From positions 70,493 through 134,492 of the forward strand of contig KN832557.1 of assembly GCA_000827205.1 (NCBI GenBank): a DNA stretch of 64,000 bases, in the 5' to 3' direction. Position numbers and translations under genes: made by a program. Below are positions 13,746-26,229 of this stretch, one piece after another. Below the pieces are notes generated by a model that saw only the letters and a list, made by a program, of their open reading frames with translations, was not told the DNA's origin and did no database searches. Source of the stretch: Plicaturopsis crispa FD-325 SS-3 (taxonomy: Eukaryota; Basidiomycota; Agaricomycetes; Amylocorticiales; Amylocorticiaceae). Every line of letters starts with the position of its first letter. Within the stretch, counting starts at the first letter, position 1.

Positions 13746-14521
13746 TCACGATTATGTTCTAGCCGTCGAGCCTTGCTCCGGCACCCACGTCCACACGACA
13801 TCTCATCCTAAAAGGCCCACGTTTCACCGAGATATCGGTCGCTTGCGGACCACGCCCAATTTCGACGCCGCACCCATTCCTCTGTACCTCATAATTCAAT
13901 CTCTCCATCCCATATATCCATAATATCGGCTCGCTTGCCTTCTGCATCTCGTTTTCCATCCGTCCTCTCTGTCTCCCTATTTTAATGCATAGTCTCCGCT
14001 GTTTTTTTCTGTCTCTGCCCTCGCTGTTCCCTTCGACTTCCCTCGCACTGTTGCATTACTACTACTTTCCAATTTCCTGGACTTTTCTGAGTCGGCACCG
14101 TCATCCTCCCCATCCTTTCCTGTCTCCCAGCATCTGCATCTGCGCATCATTGCATTCCGTACATTGTCCTCGGAGTCCTGTCTTTTCTCTCCCTGCATCT
14201 TACCTCCATGGTGTACCCATAATGCAATCGCATGTCTCGCCTGTCTCTCTACATAGTATTTATTCATCGCCTGCCTGCATGTCCTGTTTCTCGAAGTGTT
14301 CTCACTAGAGTACCCCATACTGCCGTAGACTGCATTGACTAGATACATACCTACATTATATTCTGCCTTGGCTATCTAATAGATGCTGCATTGTGATCCG
14401 ATTTCTTTGATTTAAGTACATACATGCATTCATCCTGTGAAAGTGCGACAGGGATTTACAATCCGCTATTATGACTGCAGCGATGAGAGAAGATGGGGAC
14501 CCGTGGCTCGTGAGCAAGTCT
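13746..14521. other. convergent 3' region with long pyrimidine-rich tract
   Basis: The stop codons of a plus-strand and a minus-strand gene face each other across about 780 bp. Bases 13930-14320 of the plus strand are strongly enriched in C and T, with runs such as ttttttctgtctctgccctc. The frames here are products of that composition. The region probably holds the two 3' untranslated parts. Confidence 0.45.
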
Positions 14522-17064
14522 CTATAGAACATATCTGAACCCAGGCTGCCTAGAAGCAGAAAAGCGCCATCAGTCAATCGCTCGACATGTAAGCAGAGAG
14601 TGCGAGACACCACGCACTCTTTATCCGTAAGGTCTGCAAACTCGTCAGCAGGCCTGTCCTGTACCTCACCCTCAGCGAGGGCTTTGTCCCGCTTTGCATT
14701 CTCTCGCACGTAGTATACCCTAAGGATGGTCAAAAGGATGCCTATATCATGAATTGAGATTAGTCTTGTCGACTGAGGTACGGCCGGAGAGTGCCACAGA
14801 CCTTGTAATGAAATGCAAATGATATCGGCTATGAAGACAGAGCGGTACGCTGGAACTTCGCCTGTCTTCACCATAAAGGGACCGCTATGGGACACGCAGA
14901 TCTCAGGACACCACCGGAGAACCAGCGCCAACGATCTTCACATACCTGATGTTCCCCAGCGCGTATCCAAGGAACGCATACGAAGACAGCGTGGCACGCT
15001 TGGTATAACCTGAGGCATTGACCCCAGGAAGCGAAAGACAAATGAATAGGCAGGTGGCGTACGGTGGGAGCAGATACACTAAAATGCATACCGTCAGCGA
15101 CGAATGGCTTGAGTGACGGTGGACATACCTCCGACTAGAAGGCCCGCGACGTCAGATCGCGGAAGCACGATTTGCAGCAGAAGGCCGATGAACGTGGGCA
15201 CAAGCATAGCGATAGCCACGTATATGCGTGCGTTCGGCAGTTTCTGGGCGAGCCATCCGCCAAAAAATATGCAGGTCATGTTGATAAACCCCTGCAACGC
15301 ACCTGACGTTGGCGTGCGTCTGTATACAATCACAAAGAGGGCGGGCATACCTGGGGTATGAAGATAAGGATAGCCTGCAAAGATGTAAAACCGAAAGATT
15401 GCACTGTGAGCGTTCCAAATGCCCCGAGGCCGCCACTATTGGTGGGCAGTCATCAGTTACGAACATCGTTGACGCAAGAGAATTGACACACTTCAGAACC
15501 TCGTTACAGAATATGATGAGGAACAGTAGAAGGCCTTGCGGGTCCTGCAGCGGATTGAGCACCTCCCTTATCTGTAGTCCGAGCGTCATTACTTCAGTAT
15601 ATGTGAACTAGCGCAGCTGCTCTTACCTGACGCCACTTTATCTTTCGGTTCAAGATCCCAGTATGGTTTTTGCGAATCCTGTGAATCGCTAATGCCTTCT
15701 CCTTCACCGTGAGGAACTTCGCCTCCATCGGCGAAGCGGGGAGGTAGAAGAACACATATATGCCTTACGGCATGATCAGCTACGAGGTCCATGGTTATCG
15801 AGGTAGGGGAGACATACCCCATAGCGAGGTGATCAGACCGTTGATAACTGTGGGAGCAATGAATATGTTGTCATATTAGGATGCAAGCCATTATACCGAC
15901 CAAATATCCACTATACAAGGCAAGGATGAGTATGGACTTGTGAAAGCAGACATAATAGATACGCACCTTCCATCCTGGAATCCCGACATTGACGTGGGCC
16001 ATCCCGAAGGCAATAGTTCCACCTATCATGGCACCGAAGCCATTGGCAGCTGCCCATGCGCCTAAAAAACCTCGAAATGGGCAACACAGCCAAAATGTTT
16101 GAAGGTAGACCAACCGGTGCGAAGGACTTGCTCTCTCCGAGTATAATACATGCCGTTGATTAATACGAAAGTTGGTGTGATGAGCGATTCGAGGCTGGAG
16201 TAAAGTAAGTTCCCCAGTTTCTCAGCAAAAGTCACTGGTATAATGGACTCTTACGCTCCGAGGGCAAGTCTAAGTGTTGCCATTCCAGCGAAGTTATGCG
16301 CCGCCGCAGTGCATATCAAAACCCCACCCCAAGCCTAAAGAGAGATCCGATAAGCTTGGATGCCAAAGAGCACAAGAGAATGAAAACTGACGAAAATGGC
16401 GAAACCCACAAATCTACCTATGTGGAACTTGCGCGATATAAGGGTCGTTGGGTATTCGAAGAACAAGTACCCAAAGTAGAACAGAGAGCTTAGCCACGAG
16501 CTGCAGTGCTTGATTCTTAGAGCAGGCCGAGCACAGGCTGGGGCAGTAGCTTGAGAAACGCGTACTTACTATTCTTTGCCTTTTAAATGAAGGTCTGCCG
16601 TAAGAGAGAAAACTAAATTATACCACGGGTGTTAACGTTGCAGTTCGATGGATGTCATGCGATAAGAACAACGCACCTGACGCGTATCCAAGACACGATT
16701 TGTCGATGCACTGACTACAGTAATCAACGGATGATGAGATCTGCACAGGAAAATGAAAGCATCAAGGCTGACTTACAGCGCATAAGTGATGAAGAGGATA
16801 GGCAGAAGCCGTCGATCCAGCTTGCGGACGAGGGCCCTATATGTTTCCTCGGTTGCCTCCTTGGCATACAAGTCTGCATCGACCTCACGCAGAAACTGAA
16901 GGAAGAGAGCGTAAGCTATGATGTCAAGAAGGAGCTCCCAGTGAACGCCTCACCTTTGCGGCATCATCTTCGTCTATAGGAAAGCTGGCATCTTCGGGCT
17001 GAGCTGGGCTTTTCTCCGTTACTACGCTCGACTTCTCGTCAACGTCGATGATGGGGACCGACAT
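14522..17064 (-). CDS. MFS transporter, Dal5/allantoate permease-like anion:cation symporter
   Basis: Plasma-membrane major facilitator of the anion:cation symporter (Dal5/Tna1-like) family, which imports allantoate, nicotinate and similar carboxylates. Start MSVPIIDVDEKSSVVTEK at 17064, an acidic N-terminal tail. Next comes EVDADLYAKEATEETYRAL with LVRKLDRRLLPILFITYAL, then CIDKSCLGYAS, the first transmembrane signature of the family. Middle exons give GMAHVNVGIPGWK and NGFGAMIGG, then CIFFGGWLAQKLPNARIYVA, AMLVPTFIGLLLQIVLPRSD and AGLLVGG. The C terminus reads VYYVRENAKRDKALAEG, FADLTDKE, then after an intron QPGFRYVL, the usual family ending. About ten short introns. Substrate cannot be told from sequence. 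Confidence 0.9.
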
Positions 17065-17997
17065 GACGACGTGCAGGAAGCAAGGCAGGGGGTCGATGAA
17101 TCCTGTCTCAGATTCCCTTTGCAAGATGGTCGCTTTTATTCACAAGGAGCGTATACACTGCGTATACAGATATACAGAGGGCGATGTCGACATGACCTTG
17201 CTGCACCGTCCAAGAGCTGGGCGCGACTCTGATAATGAGAAAGGTGGCATGGTCAATGAGATAATTTGAGATAATAACGAGAAGAAAAGGCGTGCTCACG
17301 GAATGTTGTTCTGTTACTTACCTATCTCCGACATATGATGATGACCTGGAAGGTCCTATATCACCAATTCTTTCGCCGGCTACCTTTGACTCGAAGCGAT
17401 ATCGCCATAGTCGGTCGTAACTCGTAAGTCAGTAACTTACTGGCGCATCCGACGAGTCGGAGGCCCGGGAAGTTTCTCCGCGTGTAGTGACCTCTTGCAA
17501 GTCGGCAATCGCGTCGGGGAACCTGCAGATAGAGATTAGAGCAATTTCACGCTCTACATCGCCCTAGAAATAGGGAACGCAGTCCTATTGAATAACAGAA
17601 CAATCTATGAGCCAGCAAAGGCGAGTGGCGGTGGCAAGCAAGTACGACTCGGACGCTGTACGACGGAGCCATTCATTTTGAACTCCGCGAGCTGGCCGGG
17701 AATTTGACGCTTCATCTTGCCTTGCAGACAACGCCCAGCTCGAATCCTCCCGTGCGTTTCTGTACGCGCATAAAATCAGTTTTTGCGCGGCTCCTGCCAT
17801 CTCTGTAAGTTCATTTCTCTACTGACGTTGGTGGCAGTGTAGCAACTTATACGAGCAGCAGAGTTTTCGGGTACTGTACGCGTCGAGTCCGAGCCGCATT
17901 CCAAGCCGTACATCTTGGGACACATCTGCCGTTTCTCTGCCATAAGGTGGCCATGAGGGTCGACCATCTCACCGAGGGCCAGGGAATTCTCCTGAAG
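17065..17997. promoter_or_regulatory. divergent intergenic region
   Basis: About 930 bp between the starts of the MFS transporter (-) and the Kar5-like gene (+). It presumably contains both promoters. Short frames inside, such as 17585-17800 on the minus strand, show no family or splice support. No specific regulatory site is claimed. Confidence 0.4.
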
Positions 17998-20457
17998 ATG
18001 TTCCTCTCTTTTCTGCTTATCCCTTTGCCGCATACCGTCGCTGCCTTTTCCTTGGCATCTACAGTTCAGCACGGTCAAGGGCGGGACCTGGAGCGTGATT
18101 TAGGGCTCGAACAACGCGATGCTGACGCGATTTTTTCGCATACTCGTTCGTCGCATTCATTTGAGGTACTTCGCCCTGCGCTAACCTTGCACCTGCGCAC
18201 AGAATCTTTGTCGTCGATTCTGCTACAACCTAGCAGGCCAGACTGCTTTCGCCGCGCCCGGGCGCGCTGCGGGGGTGGAGAGGGAGAGGCAGACACGGAA
18301 GACCATGTTGGCGGTGAGTGTGGATAGTGTCCGTCTTCTGCCTAGGTCTTTGACGTATCACTCAGCTGCCATCGCGATGACCCTATGCGAGCTCGCGACT
18401 GCACGACACCATACGCCGCCAATGGAGTGTGCGCCTTTCGCGTTCGTTGAGGATGACGCTACCGAACGGCAGGATGATGACATTGACTGGCAAGACGTAG
18501 AGCGTGCGAGGGCCACAAACTCGCAGAGAGAGTCCCAGTCTGCGTGTGTCGGGTACGCCGCCTCTTGATCTTATGATGCTTTCAAGTTCGGAGAGAGTCA
18601 TCTGGCTCAAAGTCCAATCCATGCCCCTTCTGACGCGTCTTTGGCTCTTGACGCGTCAATCCCTTGACTACACACGCGTCTCTACCCAATCGATACCCTC
18701 CCGATCAGTGCTGACCATCAATCAACAGGGCCCTCGCACATAGTGCGCAGTTCTGGTCAAGCTATTCAGGTTATCTGCGAGAAATGCGTGCGTGCAATCG
18801 ATTTTGCCCTGGCATTGAGTTTGTATGCTGATACACGCGTCTATTGATTAATTACGTGTATTTTGTGAATACGGATACTCGATATGACGAGCAGCCCAAC
18901 TCTGTCACGCCTACGGCCGGTGGAACGATATCGGTGTGTCCTTTCACGTCTCCTACGCAGTGTCGGTCGTGGCTGCCATCCTCCCCGGTCGCGATCTCCG
19001 ATGTCCCCCTAACACCGCTGGCATAAACTGTTCGCCGAGTGTTCCCGATGCTGACCATAGCCCCAGATCTAGCGCGCGCCATATACGCGAACGCGACGCG
19101 CGAGAAGGTCGCGCTGATCCGCTTCTTGCGCGTGCGCGAGGAGCAAATGGATGCGCTTCTTCGCGAACACGAGGCGCGCGAGTTTGCTCGATACGAGGCG
19201 CGAGAACTTGCATGGGAGGCGGCGGAGGGGAAGCGGGAGGAGGAACGGGCAGAAAGGGAAATGGCACTGGAAAATGCGAGGCTGCAAGGCGTGTCGGTGT
19301 GTGCCTTCCCGTTGCCTCCCGCCCCCATAGCAGCGCGTTGAATAGCCTTCGCGCACGATAGGAAATAGCCACACTTGTGCAGGAGATGCGGGCGGTTGAG
19401 TTTGGGGTTGGCGAGGTTTGTTCCAGTTTTCAAGATCTTCGAGCGTGGAGCCTGCGTCCCTCGTTACTTTACCCGATGGCTGACCATCTATACCTATTGT
19501 CGACAGATGTTGGCACACCTCCAGGCTCAGACAGAAGACATGCTTACGCAGATGGCTGGCCGCGCTGGCAATGCCATGGACGCGCAGCTCGAGCGGGTCG
19601 GCGGCTTGGTGCGTTTACGTTGCTCTGAGTCTCACATCGGCGTCACTGCATTCGATACTGACGCTACCGACTGTAGTATACGGCCCGATTTCTGCAGGAG
19701 CAGGAGCGCAGCACAGCAATCGGGGTACGCATCGCTCGGATTTCGAGGGTACGGGACTGACGTGCGGTGTTTAGGCTCAGCTCCGATCACAATGGGGGGC
19801 GTTGAGTGCTGAATTTGGGCTTATGCACCAGGTGCGAATGGATGGTCATGCGACTGTAGCCATCGCTACATTCTGACCCCCTCTCACGTTGCACCCTGCA
19901 CCTAGTCGGTCCATGCTCTCGCACATACGGCGGCCGGTCTCGGCGACACGCTCGCGAATAGTAGCATTCTCAGTGCAACCCTCGCCGACTCGCTAGCGCG
20001 CGTACACGCTGCATCGACAACTGGGTGGGCGGAGTGGCTAGTGCGGAACATATGGCGTGGTGGGTGGTTGCGAACCATTGCTACATTGTGTCTGTTCTCA
20101 CGTGTGGGTTCCATATGCGTATAGTGGATCCCGGGCTCTCTATCACGAGCACGCTGAAAGTCTGCATTTGGATCGGGCAGATGTTCTTCTCGTCTATCGG
20201 GGTGAGTGCCGTACTGTCTCCACGCATACACATGGCTCTTCAACCCCCATTCCTGCTAAAAACAGAGCATTATCGTCATCTTCATGTCGTTTCGTCGCTC
20301 GTGGCATCGCTCTCCGCCACCCAAATCCGCTCCGGCGCCCCCTGTATATCTGCCCCCGCCTCCACCATACACAGCGACCGCCCCTCTGCCCTCTCGACCG
20401 CGCAGAAGACCCCCGCGAGTCGCGGTCGCATGCGTTCCCGGCGGCGCATGGTTATAA
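17998..20457 (+). CDS. Kar5/Tht1-like nuclear fusion (karyogamy) protein
   Basis: Membrane protein of the nuclear envelope/ER required for nuclear fusion after mating in yeasts. Start MFLSFLLIPLPHTVAAFS is a signal peptide; an upstream in-frame Met was not chosen. Spliced exons give DCFRRARARC, then AAIAMTLCELATARHH and PPMECAPF, then AQFWSSYSGYLRE, the family's hallmark Cys-rich head and YSGYLRE signature. Next come a helical region (TREKVALIRFLRVREEQMD, EREMALENARLQ) and coiled-coil pieces HLQAQTEDMLTQMAGRAGN and LANSSILSATLADSLARVHA. Near the end are a hydrophobic stretch and a Pro-rich tail (PPVYLPPPPPYTATAP) ending GGAWL. Some exon joins near 18560-18760 and 20200-20270 are uncertain. 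Confidence 0.85.
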
Positions 20458-21018
20458 CGCGGCTAGTCTCTACTCTCTCAACCACTGCGCATCGAACACT
20501 GGCTTCAACGACTGGTAGGACTGTAACTGCATACTTCACGACTGTACAAATCAAGACTGGATCGGATCTGCCTCTGTTTCTCTTCGCTCTTCGTGCTACC
20601 ATCCTCTCAAAACCAGGATCACGGAATAGACTCGCACATGCACCAAGAACTTTCGTCTGAGGCTCACTCATCAATATCGGATAGACTCGTCGACCCTGCA
20701 ACATACCGTTTTTCCTTATGTTTTTGCTCGCTCGACCCTTCCCACTTCGCTGGCTAGCTGTCTGGCTCCCGCATCGCACGCGCTCTGTTCTCCTCGCCCC
20801 GTTATCCAATGTTCTGTCCCGGGCGGTCTCTGCATGAAGCATTACTTATTCCCTTGTTCAGTCGGCATCCATCGTGTATTTTAGTGTATTGAACTTGCAT
20901 TTGTAGCTTCGCATCCCAATCATCATTCTGTCCTCCACTCCAGTTGTATTGTGGGTATCATATGCATAAGTAAAGACAATTTGATCGTTCCATACATTAT
21001 TTGTTCTGTCTGCCATCC
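20458..21018. other. convergent 3' region
   Basis: About 560 bp between facing stop codons. It contains no recognisable gene; probably the 3' untranslated parts of both neighbours. Confidence 0.4.
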
Positions 21019-22822
21019 TCAGGGGATTCGGAACAGAACGATGCCTGCGCGGTCTCCGTCCACCTCCTTCCGCACCTTTGCGTTCTCCCCGCTCCGGACA
21101 GCGCCTGCCACAAGCATCTCGAGTGCCCGTCGGACCGCCGTCCGTTTCTCGAGCTCAGATACGTCCTCACGGGGCGCACTCGTCGTTTGCGCTTTGATGT
21201 CCTCCGACTGCGCCTGTACGCCGAGCTTGACCCGGTCCCAGTCCACGCACAACGCGACAAACTCCTCGACTACGTCCACCACGCCCTCGAACCGCCTGCC
21301 CTTGCCCTTCCTCTCCCCTTGGTCCTCGCCCTCCGCAGGGATCTCAACCTCCCACAGGCCTCCGTGTCCGTCTAGCGTCAAGCAGTCCCACGCCACGATC
21401 GGCGCACCAGATTTCGCGGGGAGCACGACCGCGGGGCAGCCAGAAAAGAGGGTGTACTTCAATACAGACTCGGAAGGACGCTGGGAAGAGGTCCAGATGC
21501 CGGCTCGGTGTGGTGCAATCGCCAGTGTCGTAAGCACAAAGCGACGGGGAGGGGAGACCGTCACAGTAGAGGGTGCGCCCGTGTCTGCACTCTTCCCAGT
21601 GCTGGGCGATGGCGAGGGGGCCCGCGATGGGGACGGGGAACGCGAACGGGAGAAAGAAGGCAGGTGAAGGGAGGAGAGCGAGAGGCTGTGGCCATGACCA
21701 GACTCGGGAGGAGCAGTGGAATTCGCGGACAGCGTGGTAGGTGGGGAGGGAGGTACTACTGGGTCGCAGAGGTGTATCGAGGCAACAGACTGCGCAAGTA
21801 GTGCTTCCCCGATCTTGTAGTCACCTGTGGTGTGAGGCGGTTTGAAAGGGTCAGGTAGAAAGAGCATCGAAATTGAGAGGCGACTGACCACCCAGGAACG
21901 GACCATGACAAAATATCATGTCGGGCTTCATGGTGCGTGGAATAATTGGCCTGCGACCTGATGCAAACAAGTAGGGCGAAAACCACCCTTTTTCCACCGC
22001 CAGGTAGTCCTTGACAGATGAGAAGAGGCTCGAATCCCTTCGGTAGTATCAGTACCGCTGGTGCTCCTTCGATACAGCCAAACGGCATGGGCCTACCTAT
22101 GCTTGCTACTTCGGAAGAAGCCTAGCTGGGCATCCTCGATGATGTGTTTATACTTAAGCGTGATTGTGAGCGTCTTCACGTCCCGCGTCTCAAGAATACG
22201 GGAATGAAGTGGCGAGAGCTTGTGCACGGGCTCCGAGATGACAAGTTCATCGAGACCATCGACAGCAAGATGGAACCCCGCATGAAGGCCAGCCTCTACA
22301 AGGATAGAATCCCCGATCGTGGAGAACGCGATATCTGACACGGGGCCCATGATGGGTGTAGCAACGGCAGCCATGCCTCCCTAGTAGTGCAACGGATTAC
22401 AATCAGTTTAAGACTTCCATATAATTCCGATCACTCAAGCTTACCGTTGCAGCTACAATAGAGTGGACTACAAGGTCACGGAAACGGATGCAAGGGAGAA
22501 GGAGGGGAGATGAATCTCCCCACTGAAACGCCGTCAGCATAATCGCGTTACGGGGAAGTCTGATGCAACTCACTGGCGAAAGGCAGACGACCATAGTGCC
22601 TGTGGCGCGCAAGCTCTCATAAGAGCTCATGATAATGCGGCCGGTCATGGACTAGGTAGCACAGATGTTTAAACCATCGTCAGCGATCCGATGCCTGTAC
22701 AAAGTGCAGCGAGATCTTACTCCAACGAGCTTCCGGACAATCCATGGCGTCGATTTCTCATCCTCCGAATGGGGGATATTTGCTGGGTCGATAGGCCCGA
22801 GCTCTGATTCAGCGCTAGCCAT
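21019..22822 (-). CDS. conserved protein of unknown function, multi-exon
   Basis: Start MASAESELGPIDPANIPHSE at 22822; next exons MTGRIIMSSYESLRATG, then GDSSPLLLPCIRFRDLVVHS, then MAAVATPIMGPVSDIAF with GDSILVEAGLHAGFHLAVDG. Then come LITITLKYKH-like strands (VKTLTITLKYKHIIEDAQLG) and GFEPLLICQ. The large last exon starts near 21830 with GDYKIGEALLAQSVASIHLC and ends IVLFRIP. It contains a Ser/Pro-rich loop (about 21600-21740), then LKYTLFSGCPAVVLPAKSGA and a hydrophilic C-terminal part. I do not recognise the family. The pattern of short strands around conserved Gly and Asp suggests a folded globular domain. About five introns. Confidence 0.7.
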
Positions 22823-23168
22823 CTGTAGACGACTAGTGTCGCTTGAATGGAGGTGAAGACGGTAGAATGACGCGCAGGAGTGTTCTGGAGTGGCAGTGGT
22901 CACAAATCAGGAAGGTCTATATTGGGATTCAATCAGATCGACAAGTGCCCAGTATTGTCAAGATGCACAGACACAGGTTCAAAGTCTATAAGCTAAAATC
23001 TGTATGGCTACGGTGCACGTAGATGGAGGCAATGGTACTAGATATACTGACACAGATTAGCCCTGAAAATCGTCATAGATGTCCGAATTTCACGATACCA
23101 ACAGAAAGAAAGAAAAACAACTGTCCCCCAGTTCTCCGCAGTAAATCTTGACTTCTTCCGGTTCTCGA
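22823..23168. other. intergenic, same-strand spacer
   Basis: About 350 bp between the start of one minus-strand gene and the stop of the next upstream one. I see nothing in it beyond the expected promoter and 3' flank. Confidence 0.4.
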
Positions 23169-24617
23169 CTAACATGCACTGGGATGAACTCCACTGGTCG
23201 CAGCATTGTTGAGGTAGTTTGCGAGAGCGTCGTACGAGATTTCCTTCGTGTCGCAGAAACCTGTCCAAGAACTAATGATGCTCCAGAAATTGGAGACGTA
23301 AGACGACCTAGGTGAAACGACCGATTAGTAGTGGAGGCAGACGGCACGGGGAAGATTCGTACGAGGTGGGATACGGCCCGTTGCTGGATGTCCTAACAGG
23401 ACTGTATGCATATTGTTAGGGCGCGCCCGTCGAATGGAATCTATATTGGAACTGACTTTTCGATGCCGTACGGTCCACCACGATCAACCCAAGTGCCAGT
23501 CTAAGGAGGTTGCAGTATTTAGGTCCAATAGCAATAGAATGAAGCAGGGTGCACTCACAAGGACGCTGTTGTAGGCATCGATCACATTCTGTTCAGACAT
23601 CGTCGAGGCGCCATTTGTGATATTATTGAAGACCTAAGTATAGGCGTGTTAGATCTTTGAAACGCAGCAGGACCGGGTTTGAACGTACATCTAGAGATAG
23701 CTTCGCCTCCGATGCCGATGTCGGGATGGGGCCAAGCTCAGTAGGGTATTCGTTGTGAAGCAGCACGTCCGTGCTCGCCTCGGCATAGCACATGCTTGCC
23801 ATAACGCAGTATACGTTTTGGAACAGTCCTTGGTCTATCCATAAGCGGCATTCGCTTGCTACCGTTCCACAGCTGCCGTTGTCAGTGGGCGGCTGAGGAA
23901 CGCACGTGTATGTCGAAGTTACAGAAGGATCACAGGAGAGCACTGCAGGGCAGACTCCGGGAAGGGAAGAAGTCGCGAAGAAATCCTGGACACGGCATCA
24001 TTGTATTTATGTTCAGTCCATATAGATAGAGAGGAAATAGACTTACGGAGAGGCTATCATACGAAATTTGGAGCGTGGAACAGTCGCCTGTCCAGGCAGC
24101 AATGGCAGCCCAATCGGCAATCAGTGGATCATTGCTACATAGAATGTCAGCAAGCTCTACGCGTTTGGTAAATTGTGAGACATACGAGTCTGGGTAGGTG
24201 CCGTTTGGCGTTACAGATATCTCGTAGTTATAGGCGTCAATGAAGGCCTGCTGGGTTATATACGGCAGTCCGCCGGAAATAGAGTTGAAGGCCTGTTAGG
24301 TTTTCTTCAGCACTAGCAGCGAAGATATAGATTGTATCACCTACGCTCTCAGTTAACCTCGGTTGGTTTGCTGGTGCATCGTTCTCCACCAGGACATTGG
24401 CCGGGTCCTCTACAGGATAGGTGCATGCCGTGAGAAGGATGCAGGCAGTACTGTTGTAGTAATTGGACAAGTCCGCAGCCGCCGCATTGCATGAGCCACG
24501 CAGGGACAGGCAGCTCCTTGAGGCTGCAGCATCGGCGTCTCCTTGACGGGTAGCAAGTGGAGACGCTACGGTGGATGCAGCCAAGACCAGGGCAATGAAG
24601 GAGAAGATTGAAAGCAT
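23169..24617 (-). CDS. secreted protein with two internal repeats, Cys-containing, unknown family
   Basis: Start MLSIFSFIALVLAASTVAS is a clear signal peptide followed by PLATRQ. The spliced product has two copies of one module. Module 1: SCLSLRGSCNAAAADLSNYY, ACILLTACTY, AFNSISGG, AFIDAYNYEIS, then CSTLQISYDSLS. Module 2: TVASECRLWIDQGLFQ, YCVMASMCYAEAS, VFNNITNG, NVIDAYNSVL, then CDTKEISYDALA. The protein ends NNAATSGVHPSAC. The shared points are a CxxxxxxCxY pair, FNxI, IDAYN and CxTxxISYDxL. The repeats are diverged, so the duplication is old. No enzyme motif is visible. It may be a wall or surface protein or secreted effector; that is inference from the signal peptide and Cys pattern. 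Confidence 0.75.
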
Positions 24618-26229
24618 TATAGAGGTAAATGTGACAACTGTTGAACAAATGCTGTGATGAGTGAAGTGCGAAGTCCGAACTGTGAAGTGCGGATGAAGGC
24701 ATACTTGCTTGACTGTTGCTCTTTTATAATGCTGGCCCATTCCCCCTACCCAAAGCGGCAGAGCCAGCATCGGTCCCGAACATCCTGTTCCTTGCGCAAG
24801 GGCGGTCTCAGGCTGGCCGACTGTCTACTGTGGGAGGCGTCCGACGTGACAGACACAGCAAACGTGTCTCTCCATCTTCCCATGCCTTCATGTTGCGTTC
24901 TCCCCGCTGCGGCAACTATACATTAGTGACGGCGAGGGAAAGTACGTAGGTCATAACGAACTATGAGGCCTCGGGCGGCGTCATTCCACACCGAATCGGC
25001 AAAGTATAATATTGGCCACTGAGGTGAAGCATGGGTAAGCATGTTCTATCCAAAAATGAATTTGAATCATACCTGTAAGCGGCGTCAACTAATTCAGGCG
25101 AAACAGAGCAATGGATAAGGACACACGTACCTTGATCATAGATGCCCTGATGCCAGCGTTCAGCAAAGTCAAACTACAGATGCCACTATCGAGTCGACAT
25201 TACACGGTGCCAGATATGTCGCAGAAAAGGCCTAGTAGTCACTATCGGTTTATCTTCGGAGTGCCAAGGTACGACTTCGAAGGGGACGCGACTGTGAAAT
25301 CATTGTAGAGCGAACCTAGAACAAAGGCTGTCTAAAATCAAGTACTTGTGGATAACGAGAACCATGGTTGCATGTGTGACTGAAGTCGGCCGGCGTGGGG
25401 AGGACAGAGCATTGGTGTCCCTGGCAGTACAGGCGTGGGTTTGCCCACATACTCTCCGAGAGCGCACAGGCGCCCAAACGTCGCATGTTCTGTGGTCTAG
25501 TCCAATCATCTCGATGACGAGGCCGGCAGAAGCGGACGAACTAAATGCGTACCTGGACTCACTAGGCGGCGAAACTGCTCCGGTGCCGAGGGTTTGAGCA
25601 CTAGTGAGCGCATAACGATCTTCCAGCGTCCCACACTCATTGACGAGATATGTTGCTGTCATCATTACGGCGCTGCTGGCCTGAAACGACCTCAATTTTG
25701 ATCTCCAGTTATCTGTAGTACGACATAGGCGACACAACACGATGAAAAAACAAGCCAATATTTTCCCAAGCTCTTGGATTTTGGAGTCAGTATACTGTGC
25801 ATCAAGGCCTCGATTCAAAGCCAGGTCGGTACTCACACGCCTCAGTCCGATCTCGTTTCGACGGTACATGCGACACATGCTAACAGCTATTGAGCTGTTG
25901 GATAGAGCCAAGTTGGCACGCACAGCAGATTTACGGCCAATATTGGAGTAGCTGTAAGTGATTTCGCGACAAAATGCTTTCAAGTTCAACAACGGAAGAC
26001 TGAGCGAAGCTGAGCGACCGTCGTGTGCGCGTGGCTGCCCGTGTTGACGTCTGTTTGCCTGCGCCTTCCCGTTCACCACTCATCCATCAAAAATCTTGAA
26101 AAGTTTCTGATCAATCGTAAACAGATCTTGAACTTGGCGATCCCTAAAATCTTCAGTGCGCTCAGGATATACCATAAAACACAACCTGTAGTAAACCCAA
26201 TACGCAAAACATCTCTTGAATCGCACAGA
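24618..26229. other. long intergenic region with one unexplained open frame
   Basis: About 1.6 kb. The left 300 bp presumably holds the promoter of the secreted repeat protein. The only sizeable signal is a 259-codon frame on the minus strand at 25300-26079, listed separately. The last part precedes BCP1. Confidence 0.4.
25300..26079 (-). CDS. orphan open frame, 259 aa, doubtful
   Basis: An uninterrupted 259-codon frame with no introns, beginning MVNGKAQANRRQ. It has one hydrophobic run (ILACFFIVLCRLCR) and is otherwise basic and Ser-rich. No domain or motif is recognised. Its length is surprising for DNA of roughly 50% GC outside any known gene, where stops should be frequent. It may be a lineage-specific gene, a remnant, or chance. 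Confidence 0.25.
   Translation of the reverse strand: MVNGKAQANRRQHGQPRAHDGRSASLSLPLLNLKAFCREITYSYSNIGRKSAVRANLALSNSSIAVSMCRMYRRNEIGLRRVSTDLALNRGLDAQYTDSKIQELGKILACFFIVLCRLCRTTDNWRSKLRSFQASSAVMMTATYLVNECGTLEDRYALTSAQTLGTGAVSPPSESRYAFSSSASAGLVIEMIGLDHRTCDVWAPVRSRRVCGQTHACTARDTNALSSPRRPTSVTHATMVLVIHKYLILDSLCSRFALQ

Noticed and set aside
13985-14308. 107-residue plus-strand open frame
   Set aside because: Product of a C/T-rich 3' region; Ser/Pro/His/Phe-rich with no domain, beyond the stop of the neighbouring gene.
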